Shown in pieces: positions 1-12,001 of a stretch of 64,000 bases of DNA. The DNA comes from Motacilla alba alba. Taxonomy: Eukaryota > Chordata > Aves > Passeriformes > Motacillidae. A program made the position numbers and the translations under genes. The notes beneath the pieces are model-generated. The model ran no database searches, was not told where the DNA came from, and saw only the letters and a program-made list of their open reading frames with translations. Each line of letters starts with the position of its first letter. Positions within the stretch are counted from its first letter, which is position 1. Where the stretch lies: assembly GCF_015832195.1 (NCBI RefSeq), contig NC_052019.1:45077016-45141015 (forward strand), given 5' to 3'.

Positions 1-157
1 CGACTGACAAAGCCTTTCCGTACTGTGGATGTGGGGCTGAAGCAAGAGGCAGTGTGGTGCTAGGACAAAAGGAGGGGAGGGCCATGGGAGAGCAAGTGCT
101 GAGGAGCAGTTGTATGAGCTGGGAGGTAAAGGCATGATCGTGGCTGTGCTGTCTGCA

Positions 158-193
158 TTTTCCCCACTGTGGTGATACACATGGTGGGGAAAA
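158..193. repeat. Inverted repeat, 10-bp perfect stem
   Basis: TTTTCCCCAC (158-167) is the exact reverse complement of GTGGGGAAAA (184-193). Two G:T pairs and one A:T pair can extend the stem inward to 13 bp, leaving a 10-nt loop at 171-180. It could be a chance foldback, a small MITE relic or an RNA hairpin. No known family is recognised. Confidence 0.75.
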
Positions 194-1748
194 AGCGATA
201 ACTCATTCCCCCACCTTTCTCCATTTAAATCTGTGCCTGATTTGTCTAGCCAAAGTGTAGTATATCATATTCATTCATGGCCTGTCTTAATACTCCTTCT
301 TCTACTAAATCACACATTAAAATAATAGGAAGGCATAATCTGAAAAATCTTTCTTCCTCAATGTTATTTTTATTTTACATTTAATGAGGATTCAAATCTG
401 ACTTCTCAGATTTGTCAGAGTTAACAAGAATATGCACCTTTTCCTTGTCATGTAGGACTCAAACTTCTCATCTTAGTGTAAGCATGCCCAATTTTTGTTT
501 TCTTCTAGTACCAACACATCAGACATCCAGCCTAGCCCAAGATATGGAAGATGTATTTTCCTTGGCAAAGAAATAATTTTGAGCCTGATTGATGCCAGAC
601 CCTAGGCAGAACTCATTATTTCTCTTTTTGGTGGTATGCAAAAGTCTTTCATCAAAATTAAGGCCCAGGGCATTTAAATCCTGATATTTTTTAGCTGAAT
701 ATGATCGTGATTATGTTTCTGGCACACTGAGTAGCTTTTGTCACAAAAATAAAATGTTTGTGTAGCTCTGTTTTCAGTCTGTATCATCATTGTTTATCCA
801 GTGCCTAACAACGGAGTACACTGCCTATGAAAATCAGTATGCTTAAGGTACAGAGATTATTTTGGTTTTCTGCAGCTTGTTGCAAACTGCTCCAGTAGTC
901 ATTGCACATACAAATGCTTCTTGTTTGATTGATGAAATATACCTCCAAGTGCAGAAAGCAGGTAACACAATGAAAAAAATTAATTGATAAGATCCTAAAA
1001 AAGCCATCATCCCCATAAATCTTCCTATCTCCGAGCAGACTACACAATGCTATTTCCCAGATAGAAGAGAAAGTAAAAAGGAGTCTTGAGCTGCTGAGGT
1101 TTCAGTTGCCCTGGACTAACACCATCCTTATGTCCCTCTTCTAAGGACATCTTGGGTTTAGACTGGAGTCCTAAGTGCTGCAGCAGAAGTCAACAAAAAT
1201 AGCATCCAATTCAAATTGACTTTTTGAAAGTGAATCAAAGCATGAAGGATGAGTTTTTGTTAATGGCTGAGTAGTACCAAACCCTTGTGTAAGTTCAACA
1301 GGAATGACAAAGGACCTCCCTACTGGCAGCACTCACAGCAGGTTCTCCTTTTCCTCCACAAGAAGCGGTGTTAAGTCTGGTGGTCTGGCCTTAACTTCTG
1401 ACTTTCATACATGGCATTGCATTAACTGTAGCTGTAGATATAACTGTAGGCAGTCTCTTACTACTGGTCCCATGAGAAATGGACCCAGCAAACCCAGCAG
1501 CACTGAGCCCTGTAGCACTTAACTGGAATATGGTTAGAAAGGAGTGGCACCCTCTGCCTGTCGTGTGCCATGCCTGAGCTCACAGCAATTTGGAGACATG
1601 GGATAGCATGTTCCCTGCAGCCAAAGCACCGAGCAGGTGGGCAGCCACATGTTGCACTAGCCTACAATTCCAAGTGACCTTCACTAGCAGGCCCCTGCAC
1701 AACATATTGCATTAATCCTTTCTGGAGGTCACAAAACCAGGGCTAAGT

Positions 1749-1771
1749 GGGCTGCGGTATGGGCTGCGGTA
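1749..1771. repeat. 12-bp tandem pair, CpG-containing
   Basis: GGGCTGCGGTA occurs at 1749-1759 and again at 1761-1771, with one base between copies. It is a small local duplication that retains a CpG in each copy. Confidence 0.8.
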
Positions 1772-3180
1772 CAGATCCAAGAGAAACAGTTGCAAATGCC
1801 TGGCCAGATGCAGATGGAAAAATGTGCTTTTCATGTAGCCAGTTCAGAAGGCTGAATAATTTATTAGTGTATCACATGCTATTTTTCAAAACTATGCCAC
1901 TTTGAAGGAAATCATATATTTCAAATTATAAGTGGGTCCTGCTAACAAAGTGGATCACAAATGCCAAAGCAGACAAACCATTGTGTGTTCCTCAACTCCA
2001 TGCCAAGTGACTTTGATTACATCACTGCCAATGGAGAGCTCAGAGAGAAACAAGCACATCACAGGAACAAAATAATTACTGCTGGTTACTTCAGGCACAA
2101 CTTGGTGTGCTCAAACGTTGATCCAAAGGCCTTGACCCTTCCTGCAGTGCCCCAGAACCTTCACCCAGCCTCTCAGTAACAGGCTATCAAAGGCTGCATA
2201 GTGGATTAATTCCAGTGGCTTTTCTGGAGCTGAGCAAGGCTGACAAATGAAATACAGTTTGCCTGTCTCAGTGTGGGTATTGTTTTCTGCACTGTAATGC
2301 AGCACAGGTGTTGCAGGCCAGGAGGAGGTGCACTGGCAGAAGTGTGATAAGGGAACTTGTAAAGGAAAGCATGCCATGGAAACTTGGGGAGAGGAGGTGA
2401 GGCAAAGAACCCCCTTGGCCCCTGAGGGTGCTGCTGGGCCCTTGGCATTCCCCCAAGACAGCATATCTCTAGGTACCATATGGTTTGAGGATGAACTTCC
2501 TGTGCTTCTAAGGGGTGGAAGAGAAGGAGGAAGCGCCTACGTATGGAGAGAATAATTGCTTCCCTCTTCTGCTTCTTCTCCCCCTGTGCCCCGGGCATCA
2601 ACTTTACACCACCATAAGAACGAGGTGAGGTCTGATCTGGAAGGAGGCATTTGCAGATAAAACTTTGGCTGAAATGCTTGGGAGAGCAGAGGGCAAATAA
2701 GAGGACACGAAAGCGCCCTAGAAGCACATGGTGTATCTTACAACAACTACAGCCTTGTTGGCATTGGATGGAAAAATGGAGAGTGAGTTCAGAGGGCCCC
2801 AGATCATCGGAATCAGGTTTATTCTGGTTTCAAGAAGCATCTGTCCTTTGTTTGCACCACACTGATTTTGTAGTTGTGAAGGAGTCTGTGCTTTTGTGGC
2901 TGTACAAGCAATGACAGATTTGTTACTATCCACAGCCCAGCCCAGCTTGCCTTATCATACAGCTTTTACTGCACAGAACTCTCTCAGGAAATCTGTCAGT
3001 CCTCACTAAAAAATATGACAGTACAGGATGAGCATCATGTGCAATTGAAGGGTAATGTGAAAAATGGAGGCAATTTTGTTACAATGCATTACATTTCCCA
3101 GAATATAAGAATCTATGCTATTTATATTAAGTTAATTAGAATTCAATTCAATTTTCACTAGTAAGAATGGGCACTAAGTC

Positions 3181-3206
3181 AAAAAAAAAAAAAAAAAAAA
3201 AAAAAA
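3181..3206. repeat. Poly(A) tract with GGAA tail
   Basis: Twenty-six A residues are followed directly by a short GGAA/GGAAAG run. No retroposed body is recognisable on the 5' side, so I treat it as a simple repeat, not a retrocopy tail. Confidence 0.9.
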
Positions 3207-4154
3207 GGAAGGAAGGAAAGATGAAAGGGCCCGAAGTCTGTGAAAGAACTAGTCTATGGAAACTCCACCTAGAGGCAGATTTTCACACACTTCTGTCAAA
3301 ATAAGCAGCACAATATAGGCTCAGTTGAGGCAGTGGTATGGTAACAAAGCCAATCAGTACATGCACAGGTTGATACATTGCTCCCTACCCTCATTATACC
3401 CACAGTCTGCAGATTACATGTGTGACTCCAGACAATATTTTTTCATTAGCAATCTGGATATGGTTACACAGAAAGATTTAGCCATGTCCTAATGAAAAAC
3501 AAAGAAACCCTGCTGGTGGTCAAAAGTAAACTGGTTCTCAGGAAATTAGAAATTATATGCAGTAGTGTCTGTGTCACATGCTTGTCTAACTTCTCTGGAG
3601 AGACTGCTTATTGACAAGCACAGGTGTAGTTCTCTCTTGGGTTGTAATTTTTTTTTTTGGCTTTTTTTTTTTTTTTGTTACCAGGGCCAAAATCATACTC
3701 AAAAGGCTTTCATTGTCTCTGTTTTGGGCTGAACTGGTAAGATCTGGCCCTTATTCTAGGATAAACATCTGTATTTGAAGTAAAGATCATTCATTCATTT
3801 ATTTCTTTCAGGTGGCAACTTGAAATGCAGAATGACAATTTAAAAATCCTATCTCAATGAATACATTCAATCACATTACCTTAAATTTAAAACTAATAAA
3901 AATATCCTTATCAAATAGTACCTCATAAAAAAGGTTATATCATTTTACATAATTTGATACAAAATTAGCTATTCAGTCTCAAGGTTTCAACTCATCTTTT
4001 CACAAAAGTTGCAGTAGGATATCTCAGCTATTTTGCTGTGCTTGCAATGTGAATGGAGGTGACCTTTCTGGGTCACGTTTTTAAAGCTGTTCAAGTGCTT
4101 AAATTCAATGAAATCAACCTTTAAGAAGCTGCCAACTTCTTTATGAATTAAGGC

Positions 4155-4226
4155 AGGAAAAGAAAGCAAGAAAGCAAGAAGAAAGCAAGAAAGCAAGAAA
4201 GAAAAAAAAGCAAGAAATCAAGAAAG
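4155..4226. repeat. Purine-rich (GCAAGAAA)n microsatellite
   Basis: Imperfect 8-bp units GCAAGAAA, spaced 8 to 11 bp apart, form an almost pure purine strand interrupted only by the C of each unit and a late T. Length is likely to vary between individuals. Such tracts have triplex-forming potential, but the regular C interruptions reduce it. Confidence 0.85.
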
Positions 4227-7200
4227 TTGATTTGAGGTGTTTAAATTAAAACATGTCAGTGCAGACTATAGATACTTTTCTCTTATTTTCAGCTGCTCTG
4301 CTTCAGTGTTCTACCTGGGATGACAACCTCAGCCTCTGGGCTGCTCCACTCTTCCTCTGAGCAGGATTACCCACTTCAGCTTTCCCCAGGGTATGGTGTT
4401 GCACTCACACCGTTTCGCCCTTTCCAGTTAAAAAGCTCCTTTGGGAATTTACATTAGCAAAGGTGTGACCCCATGCCTTCTGTGTGGTGAACTTAATTAT
4501 ACATGTCCCAGTTAGTGTTTTGGTTTGCTTTTACGTCAATGTAAGTCAGAGGATTTCTTTGATGCCCCACCAGAGTCAGTGAAGAGCAAGAGAAGTTAAG
4601 CTCTTCATCCATACATGGTAAAGCCCAGGTTTAGTATCAGATCAGGAAAAACAGACTCATAGGAAAGTCAGTGCAGTAAGTCCATACCACATTTTGAATT
4701 TTTGTTTTGATTTTCCTTTTTGTTTTTCCTTTTTTCACTTCCTCTAGGAGCCATACCAAGCCCTTTCCTTTGTCACCTGTGGAACTTACTGCAGAAATCA
4801 AAGTAAACCTATGGCTCAAAAGGATAATTGTAATGTGAAGGGCATTTTCCAGTATATCCCAATTAAAACATAAGTGAACTGTTAAGTTCCAAACTGATTA
4901 AAGGAAATTCCTCATCCTATCTGGTTCTCTAAATATTTAATTGTTAAGCATTTTATGGCAAGGAAGCATTTCTAAGCAAGCACACACATAACTTTTAGGC
5001 ACAAGGAATAAAAAAATTAACACTGTCACATAATGATAAAATACAGCTGATTTCTATATTGATTTGCTATAAATTTTCCTTCCTCCTCTCTTTTTTGGTC
5101 CTTCTGTTTTCCTAAGTATTTGGTAGACTGAACATAAAGGATTTTTATAGAATCACTAGATATGTCCCAGATTCACTGTATTATTGGCAAAAGCCATATT
5201 GAAAAGGACTTTGAAAAATAACTTATTTCCAGTGGATCCAGCCTTCCAAATATTCACATCTCTATTTACTGTTACTTTAAATAGCTTCATTTCTGTGGAT
5301 AGCTGATGAGCTTCCCAGATGGAATATAAAGCTTTATGTAGCTCTTGAGGTTCTCCTTTTGCTCTTTATGAAGAATAAAGGAAGAAAAATAGCTTTCAAC
5401 TGGTAGGATTTTATGAAAAATAACTGTTCAGAAAATGGAAACATTTTTAGATAAAAATGACCAGCTGAAGAATGTTGGCTGTAAAATATTTGGTTTGCTT
5501 CAATAAAAGATTCTAACTAAAGATCAGATTATTTCTCTGCACAAAGGAAAGTTAGAAGCATGACAGTACCTGATGGATTAAATGAGTGCATAGTGCACTC
5601 TGTTGTTTCACTGCTTTTTCTTAAATCACTTAAAGCACAGCTGCTGCACGCCAAAGAGTTGTGAAGAACATGCTCTGCCCTTGCAATCATATTATTTTCA
5701 TTCTAAAACAGCAAGTCAAATAAAAAAAAGGTCATGTTTCTTCTCTATTCAGACAGCTTTTCATTGAAGAACCAGAAAAATAATTTTTCATTGCAGCTTT
5801 GGCTACAACCCAAGCATTGAAACCAATGGAAACACTTGCAGAAGTCCAGCCTGTGATTCTACCCCCTGTTATAAGGGCCTTCTTTTTAAAAACTGGATTT
5901 TGGGGTACATTTTCTTTGGAGAGTTCTAAAGATTTCCTGAAATTCTTGGAAAAAAATAGAAGTGAGAAGTAAAGAACTGAATAAAGATGGAGTGTTTGTC
6001 TCTTAGTTCAGAGAGAGCAACTAAGCAAGAAAGATGTCATCTGGCTAAAAGATGTTTTTAAGTGTCATGGTTAAAGGGCTTGCTCAAAAGACCACTGAAA
6101 TGAAAAAAAAAACAAAAAAAACCCAACCAAACCCAAACAACCCTTAGTGTCTTTCATGCATTTTGAAGCAGGACATAAGCATGAGGAAAAAAAAAAAGAC
6201 CACTGGAGTTTCAGACTAATCTTCTGTTCACATTTGGGATTAAACTCTGCTCCATATGAGACTGCTGAGGTCCATAATAAATAGTTTGAGGCTACCACAG
6301 AGATGGAAAAGCAAGGGAGATTAGGGGCACTCATTTTTATTTCATTTGTTCATAGCATAGCCTGCAAGACAACAACAGAAAGGGGGAACAACTTTGTATT
6401 TATTATTATGGCTGAGCGGCATGTAATAAATTATGGAAGGAAAAAAGGCTGAGGGATAATTGACTGAAAAAACAAATGTCAGTTAAAGTAAACACAGCAG
6501 TTTCCACTGAACCTATTTGTAAAAATGTCAAAGGAGTTGAGTTGTTTTCCTTCACAATATTTGTGCTGGTATAACGGGACTGTGGTTTAATTAAATTTCC
6601 CCACAGAGACTAGGTATTCCACTAGATGTCACTTTGAGACTTTGCTAAGATGAAGGACAGCATCCTGATGAACGATGCAGTATCCCTCCCCTCCACCTCT
6701 GCAAAGAGCTGAGAGCTGTGTTGCAGCAGGAGCCCCTGGTAGGATGTTACCCTGGGGTGAATTAAGCACAATGAGACTGCTTACAGATGCATGACCACCT
6801 GCCAGGAGAAGAGCTGCCATTGTGCCACATGTGTACCAGCAAAGATTATCCAACCACTAAAATCTTTTTCACTGCTCTCAAGGGAAGGAGTGACGAGATC
6901 ACTGTCTTTGCCAACAATCCATCCTGTCCTCCCTTGCAGTGACAGTGAGAACAGGGTCAGGCTTGGTAGGACGAGGGATGGCTTTTGAGCAGCTCCCCTG
7001 GCGCTCCCCTGGATCTCTCCACAGGAGATCTGGTGGATCTGATCAAAGTACTGATACAGAAAGTGCCTCAAATGTCTCTTATCCCTCACCAAGAGGAATC
7101 AGGTATAGTCCTGATGTAGGTATGACTTCCCAGACCACCTTACATGCAGTAGAAAACAAATTAAAACCATCACCAAAACAATGAAGTAAATGACCTGAAC

Positions 7201-7860
7201 CTAGTTTTGGAGCTGCCCTGTTCTTTTGGCAACCAACCATTTATCTAACACACCAAACAAAGGATGTCAAGACTTCTCTGGATATCATATGCAGAATATT
7301 GAATAACAATAGGGAAAGAAAAACAGAATGCTTGTTCTTTTAAAGGCAGGTGAAAAGTGAATGGCATGTCTCTGCTCCCTGTAAGGCAATAAAAGAATCA
7401 CCACAGTGACAGAACCCTGCCTTTTTAGCCCAGCCTAAAGAGGCTTAATATTAATCAAAAAAAGTGACAGCAAACCTAGACAAAATCCACTTCATACCCT
7501 CTAACAATGCTGGCACACAGATGTCTCTGCATGGAGCAGGACATTGTGTTTGCACCTACACTCAGCTGTGATAATCACATAGAATAGGCTGCTGGGACAA
7601 AAAGATCCAGGAAATGTTAAAGAAAAAAAAAAAAGAGAGGAAAAAAAAAGGCAAAAAGCACAAAGAAATATGTCTGCTCATGAAATACGCTCTACCACAT
7701 CTACTGCCAAGGGTGCCTGCCCAAAGCTCCAGCAAGCTGCATACTGTTTGTGTTGTCAACAAGCAGCAGCTTTTGTACCTATGCACGTTTGTTTACTAAA
7801 TATATGAAAACAATGGAGCTCAATTAAAAGTAGATTAGCCACACATGTACCAAAGGAATG

Positions 7861-8140
7861 TGTACTTAACTGACTGTGGCGAATCTGGCTCCTGTTCAAT
7901 CCCCTGGAGAGGTTGCTCTGGCATGTCTGCTGAGGCCTCATTGGTCTCCTGTCTCGGCACAGCGGTGGTTATGGCTCCTCGGGAATATATTAAATGGATT
8001 GTATAATAACCATTGGGCAGATGTTGGAAGAGCAGAAGTTTGCTGCGAAGGCACAGATGGGGTGGCAGATTATCCTGGGAAGGCAACCATGAGTTGATGG
8101 GTTCATTTCCATTATTGCTTGGCAACGCACAGCGTGTGTC
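7861..8140. promoter_or_regulatory. Candidate regulatory patch with X-box-like site
   Basis: This patch keeps more CpGs than its surroundings (for example near 7880, 7955, 7980, 8045 and 8125). At 8114-8126 it carries ATTGCTTGGCAAC, which resembles the RFX X-box arrangement of two inverted GTTGCC-type half-sites. A further GGCAAC half-site lies near 8082. Open frames cross the patch on both strands but none has a recognised product. The regulatory reading is inference. It could equally be unselected DNA of slightly higher GC. Confidence 0.2.
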
Positions 8141-8530
8141 ACCAGACAGGCTGGAAAACCCCCTTCAAGGAACCAAAGTGAATGCTTGCACAGGGACAAC
8201 ATTCATACAGGAGTACTGTCAACTCTGCAAGCCTATGGGAAGAATGGCTGAGGAAGTTTCTGCTTCTGAACTTATTAATGAGAAAAAGAGAGTGTGCAAG
8301 CAAGTAAAATAGCAGGCTATGAAAGCATACCTGAAAAATTATAGAATTAAGTACATTTCCTGCCAAAGTCTCCAGGTCCTCTCTAATTGAGTCCTTCTAA
8401 ATAATAATCTGAATTAGAGCTGTGTTCAATCTGGTCCCTTTGATCTAAGCAATTCCTTCAGTCAAAATATTTTAAATGAAATATTTTCAAAGAAATTTAG
8501 GCTTTATGCTGATTTAGGTAGAAATCTTTT

Positions 8531-8567
8531 GGTAGTTAGGTAGTTAGGTAGATAATTGATAATTGAT
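8531..8567. repeat. Two adjoining short tandem repeats
   Basis: Two and a half units of GGTAGTTA (from 8531) run directly into two units of a TAATTGA-type repeat ending near 8567. Both look like local slippage products. Confidence 0.7.
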
Positions 8568-8864
8568 ACAGGAGTAGCAACAACTAGTTTGAGATAGACA
8601 AAAGCCACTTCAGTGATTTTTTTTCAAATTCTCTTGCAAAGGGCTCAGAGAAATAATATCCCACTTTATTTTTTTTAAAAATCCAAACGTATGGAAGAAT
8701 GGTTTTCAATTTATTTTATTGACTAAACCCATAACTTCCATTACTTAGAAGTTTATGATTAAGATGATAATTTCAGTGACAAATTGATATAAAAATTACT
8801 GAAACTGTATATGAATTAGATAATCACCTCACGAAAAGGTTTTTGCTTTTTTTTCTTCTATAAA

Positions 8865-9060
8865 AAGAAAGCCATCTCTTGATGAGATGGCTTCACATGT
8901 GAAAACATTTTATCAGCCGTAATTAATTATTTTGCTGCTACTGCTGGTGGACACAGCTTCGGAAATAATCATGAGGCCACAGATTTGCGTGGCACTGCAG
9001 AAGTATTACTGGTATGTGACAGCTAACCAGCTGTTGGGGAACCCATTTCAGTTTAAAATT
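8865..9060. promoter_or_regulatory. Candidate conserved regulatory element with dyads
   Basis: A hairpin-forming dyad, AAGCCATCTC at 8869-8878 against GAGATGGCTT at 8884-8893 (10 bp, 5-nt loop), abuts a perfect 12-bp palindrome TTCACATGTGAA at 8892-8903 that contains the E-box CACATGTG. Seventeen bases on is TAATTAATTA (8920-8929), a palindromic homeodomain-type site. CpGs persist near 8918, 8960 and 8989 in AT-rich DNA. Packing of dyads and homeodomain cores is typical of vertebrate developmental enhancers. That is inference; no alignment was possible. Confidence 0.3.
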
Positions 9061-9375
9061 ACAACACATATCTGCAATGCTATATTTTAAGCACTCTGAG
9101 AAGAATTAAGTAATCATTTTAGCAAGCCTAAGCAAAATGGTTTTTGTTTGTCCACCCAACTAATGCAGATGAGTCAAGGAGATGATCGGGGATACTCCCC
9201 AAAAGAACAATTCAATGTTTGTTAGATGCATAATCAGAAGCTCATACTAGTGGCGTCCTTTTCTAATGACAAAAATTAATTCTCTTTTCTTTTTAAGGTA
9301 GCTAAACTAGACTCTAGTATTCTAACTTAATGACCATAAACTCCAAAGTTATCAATTTTTTTTTTCCTAATAAAA

Positions 9376-9401
9376 GCTAATATCATTAGCTAATGTCATT
9401 A
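9376..9401. repeat. 13-bp tandem pair inside a 9-bp inverted repeat
   Basis: GCTAATATCATTA (9376-9388) is followed by GCTAATGTCATTA (9389-9401), one mismatch apart. The pair lies between CCAAAGTTA (9343-9351) and its exact reverse complement TAACTTTGG (9400-9408). The inverted ends could be MITE-like but are short enough to be chance. Confidence 0.6.
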
Positions 9402-9587
9402 ACTTTGGTAAAAGTCCAGTAGGCTCTAAATAGAAAGAAAAGTTTTTTTAAAACAATCCCACAAACCTAACCTTTCAAAGAAATGCTCAGTAATCCCATC
9501 AATATAATTACAGAACTATTTTCATTTTCTAAAATTCTATTGTTTTGGTAAGTGTTTCTATAATATGGCAAGAAAATGATGTAGAGG

Positions 9588-9645
9588 AAATCCAGGCTCC
9601 ATGTAAGTCAATGGAAATTTACAGGCTTCACTGGAGCCAGGATTT
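9588..9645. mobile_element. Palindromic MITE-like relic
   Basis: AAATCCAGGCTCCA (9588-9601) pairs with TGGAGCCAGGATTT (9632-9645) at 13 of 14 positions. An inner TGTAA (9602-9606) pairs with TTACA (9619-9623), giving a nested foldback around AGTCAATGG. From memory, this pattern (GGAGCCAGGATTT ends around an AGTCAATGG core) resembles old palindromic MITE-type repeats of sauropsid genomes. The family assignment is unverified, while the foldback itself is seen directly. Confidence 0.45.
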
Positions 9646-10088
9646 TACCAAACTAGGAATGACATCTCCAGGAACGTATTAAATTTCCATACAGATTGTT
9701 GGGTCCACATCCTGTACCTTGTGTAGTGTTTACTTTCCTACAAACACTCAGTTACCTTGGCATTTGGCACAAAGAGTAGATAGAGTGTTTTGGGGTGTGG
9801 AGAGTGTGGGAAATACAGCACATTTGTTTCATAAAATATACAAGCATGTTCCTATCTTCAGATAAGAAATAGTCCCAATAATTTGATAGGACTTGCTACG
9901 TATGGAGAGAGATGGTGAAATTAGAAACTTTATGAAATGGAGTAAAAGGCTTCTTTGTGCATTACCACTTCCAGAGAAGCAGCACACATATCTTTTGTGT
10001 TACATTTTGTGTTCTCAGTTACCTACCCTACATCTGATGGGTGCAGAAAGTGACAACTTACGGAAAAGAAGGATGTTTCATGTATACC

Positions 10089-10122
10089 TACACACACACC
10101 CACATCCCACACACACACAGAC
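10089..10122. repeat. CA-rich microsatellite
   Basis: Short (CA)n runs are interrupted by CCCACATCCC. It is an ordinary interrupted dinucleotide repeat. Confidence 0.8.
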
Positions 10123-10557
10123 AGAAGGGGATCACGTACATCTATTTAACAGGGAACCACATAGTACTTCAGAATAACAGTGATCTGATCAAGTCTGACC
10201 AGCAGGATTAGTAGAAAATAATTATGAGGACAATAGACTGTATTTTAAAATGGCAGACATACTGATATTTGACAGACTAATATATTCAGTTTAGTTTATA
10301 GTTCTAGAAATTATTATATTATCCACTACCAGATATCCTGTTAAGTAAACAGAGATCCCTTTTGCAGGCTCTGGAGGCAAACTGTATTCCAAAGTGTTTT
10401 CAGATTAAAAAATCAAATATTTTCACTGGTTTATTCAGGTACTGCCACTGGGAGGAAAAACACCCGTTAGACAATAGAATTATACTCTCCTGAATATCCA
10501 AGGAACACCTCATTTACTCCTGCAAGCATGTTAAATTATATCCTTAATTCTCACACT

Positions 10558-10580
10558 GAATGGCCGTCAAAAGGCCATTC
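10558..10580. repeat. Inverted repeat, 8-bp stem
   Basis: GAATGGCC (10558-10565) and GGCCATTC (10573-10580) are exact reverse complements around a 7-nt loop. The hexamer TGCAAG lies both 27 bp before the left arm and directly after the right arm, which might be chance or a footprint of insertion. Confidence 0.65.
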
Positions 10581-11975
10581 TGCAAGCCTGATTTTGGGAC
10601 ATGTATCCTCTCCAAGATTTTTAGATATTTCATCTCCTGTATGTTAACATTTTCTGAGCTTATTAATCTGCCTCTCTTAAGTCAATCATTTTTGCTTAGC
10701 CACATAAGCATTTAAAAATTTAATTTGGCTTGACGTGTGCACTTTGGGATCTGTCTGCTGACAGAAAGACATTCTAGTGGTGGCAATGCAGTTTCAGCCT
10801 AATTTAAATGTAGGTAAATGTACTCCTGTCATGCATCTACTTTGCCACTGACCTACCAGAATTAATTTATTAGACTCTTGGTTCAATCCCAATGATTTTC
10901 TTTCAGCTTAATATATCTTAGAAGTGGTTATATGAGATCATTACATTGGTTTAACTGCTATAAGTTAATGTAAACTGCAAAATGCTGCTAACAGGTCTCC
11001 AAAAGCTTTGGCTGAGTTATGATTGTTGCATTTTTCTTTTTTAGCACAGGGAATGATGCCTGAAGATGGAGCTGTTTACAAACTTCTGGAGGACAAAAGG
11101 GAACATATCTAGTTGCAACACAAACTTAACTGAAACAGACACTAAAATTACTTTTATTATATATAAATCTATCTGCTGCTTCCCAAACACTATAATAAAT
11201 TTAGAAAGTATGGGCATACAAACTGCATGCTTTCCATAAGTACTCATAAAATGTTTTATTCCAGAATTGAAAAAGTCAATGAAACATTAACTGAATGCTA
11301 ACTGACAAGAAGCTTGATTTTTGACCAATATAATATTTACGTACTGTTTCTAATAGATCTCAAAATCTTCAAGTGTAGTTTTTCATTTTTCCATATTTTA
11401 TGCCTGTGTATGGTCATACTGATTAGAGTTTGCCATCATGTCATATTCATAGCTGACCTCTTTCCATTAATCATGCCAGAAAAGCTGTTAGGTGTAGCTG
11501 CAGATGTCAATCTTTTCTTGCCTTCTGCAAATCCAAGTTTATCCCCATGAGAGGGGATTTTCAAAGCTGGTTCAATGTAGCCAGAAAGCCACATGCTTGT
11601 ATAGGATTTCTTTTTTTCAGCATTGTCATAGGTACAACATCTACATCCTTTTCTTTGGGGGGGGACTTCCATAATCCTTCAGTATGCAAAAATGGCTCAC
11701 AAGATAAGCAGTACACAAATACTGGAAGAATCAGAGCTAATTAATTATGAAAGCTGTTCAAGTACACCAATAAACATGATATATGCACATTCAGCATAGT
11801 CTCCAGTATGGTCTACAGAATCTGCAAGAGCACCTATGTCTTCCTAGATACATGAAGGGTTTGCTCAGGCTCCTGTGTTTGCTGATAGCCATTCATGTGG
11901 CTCTCACCTTCTGTCCAACCAAATGTGCACTGTAAGCACTGCCTGGAGGTGCTTAATCCATTACTTACTTGAAAT

Positions 11976-12001
11976 GGATTATCTACCTGGATTATCTACC
12001 T
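11976..12001. repeat. Perfect 13-bp tandem duplication
   Basis: GGATTATCTACCT occurs twice without a gap (11976-11988 and 11989-12001). The absence of mismatches suggests a fairly recent duplication. Confidence 0.9.

Larger units (their letters stand above)
1..8860. other. Noncoding unique DNA, no gene seen
   Basis: This stretch holds no supportable gene. Open frames around 2.1-2.9 kb and 6.6-7.2 kb lie in locally GC-richer DNA where stop codons are rarer, overlap on both strands and read as low-information peptides. Structures listed separately are a hairpin at 158-193, a 12-bp tandem pair at 1749-1771, poly(A) at 3181-3206 and a purine repeat at 4155-4226. T tracts also occur at about 3650-3677 and A-rich tracts at about 6101-6125 and 7620-7650. 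Isolated splice-like sites, such as a pyrimidine tract ending in CAG near 3810, have no partner. Confidence 0.6.

Noticed and set aside
2206..2727. 173-codon minus-strand open frame
   Set aside because: It overlaps other open frames on both strands in a locally GC-rich, stop-poor patch. The translation has no recognisable domain and no splice-site support.
4155..4226. CRISPR-like or satellite array
   Set aside because: The units are 8 bp without unique spacers, so this is a simple purine microsatellite.
10861..10895. tRNA-like GGTTCAATCCC box
   Set aside because: No matching acceptor stem, A box or cloverleaf could be found around it.
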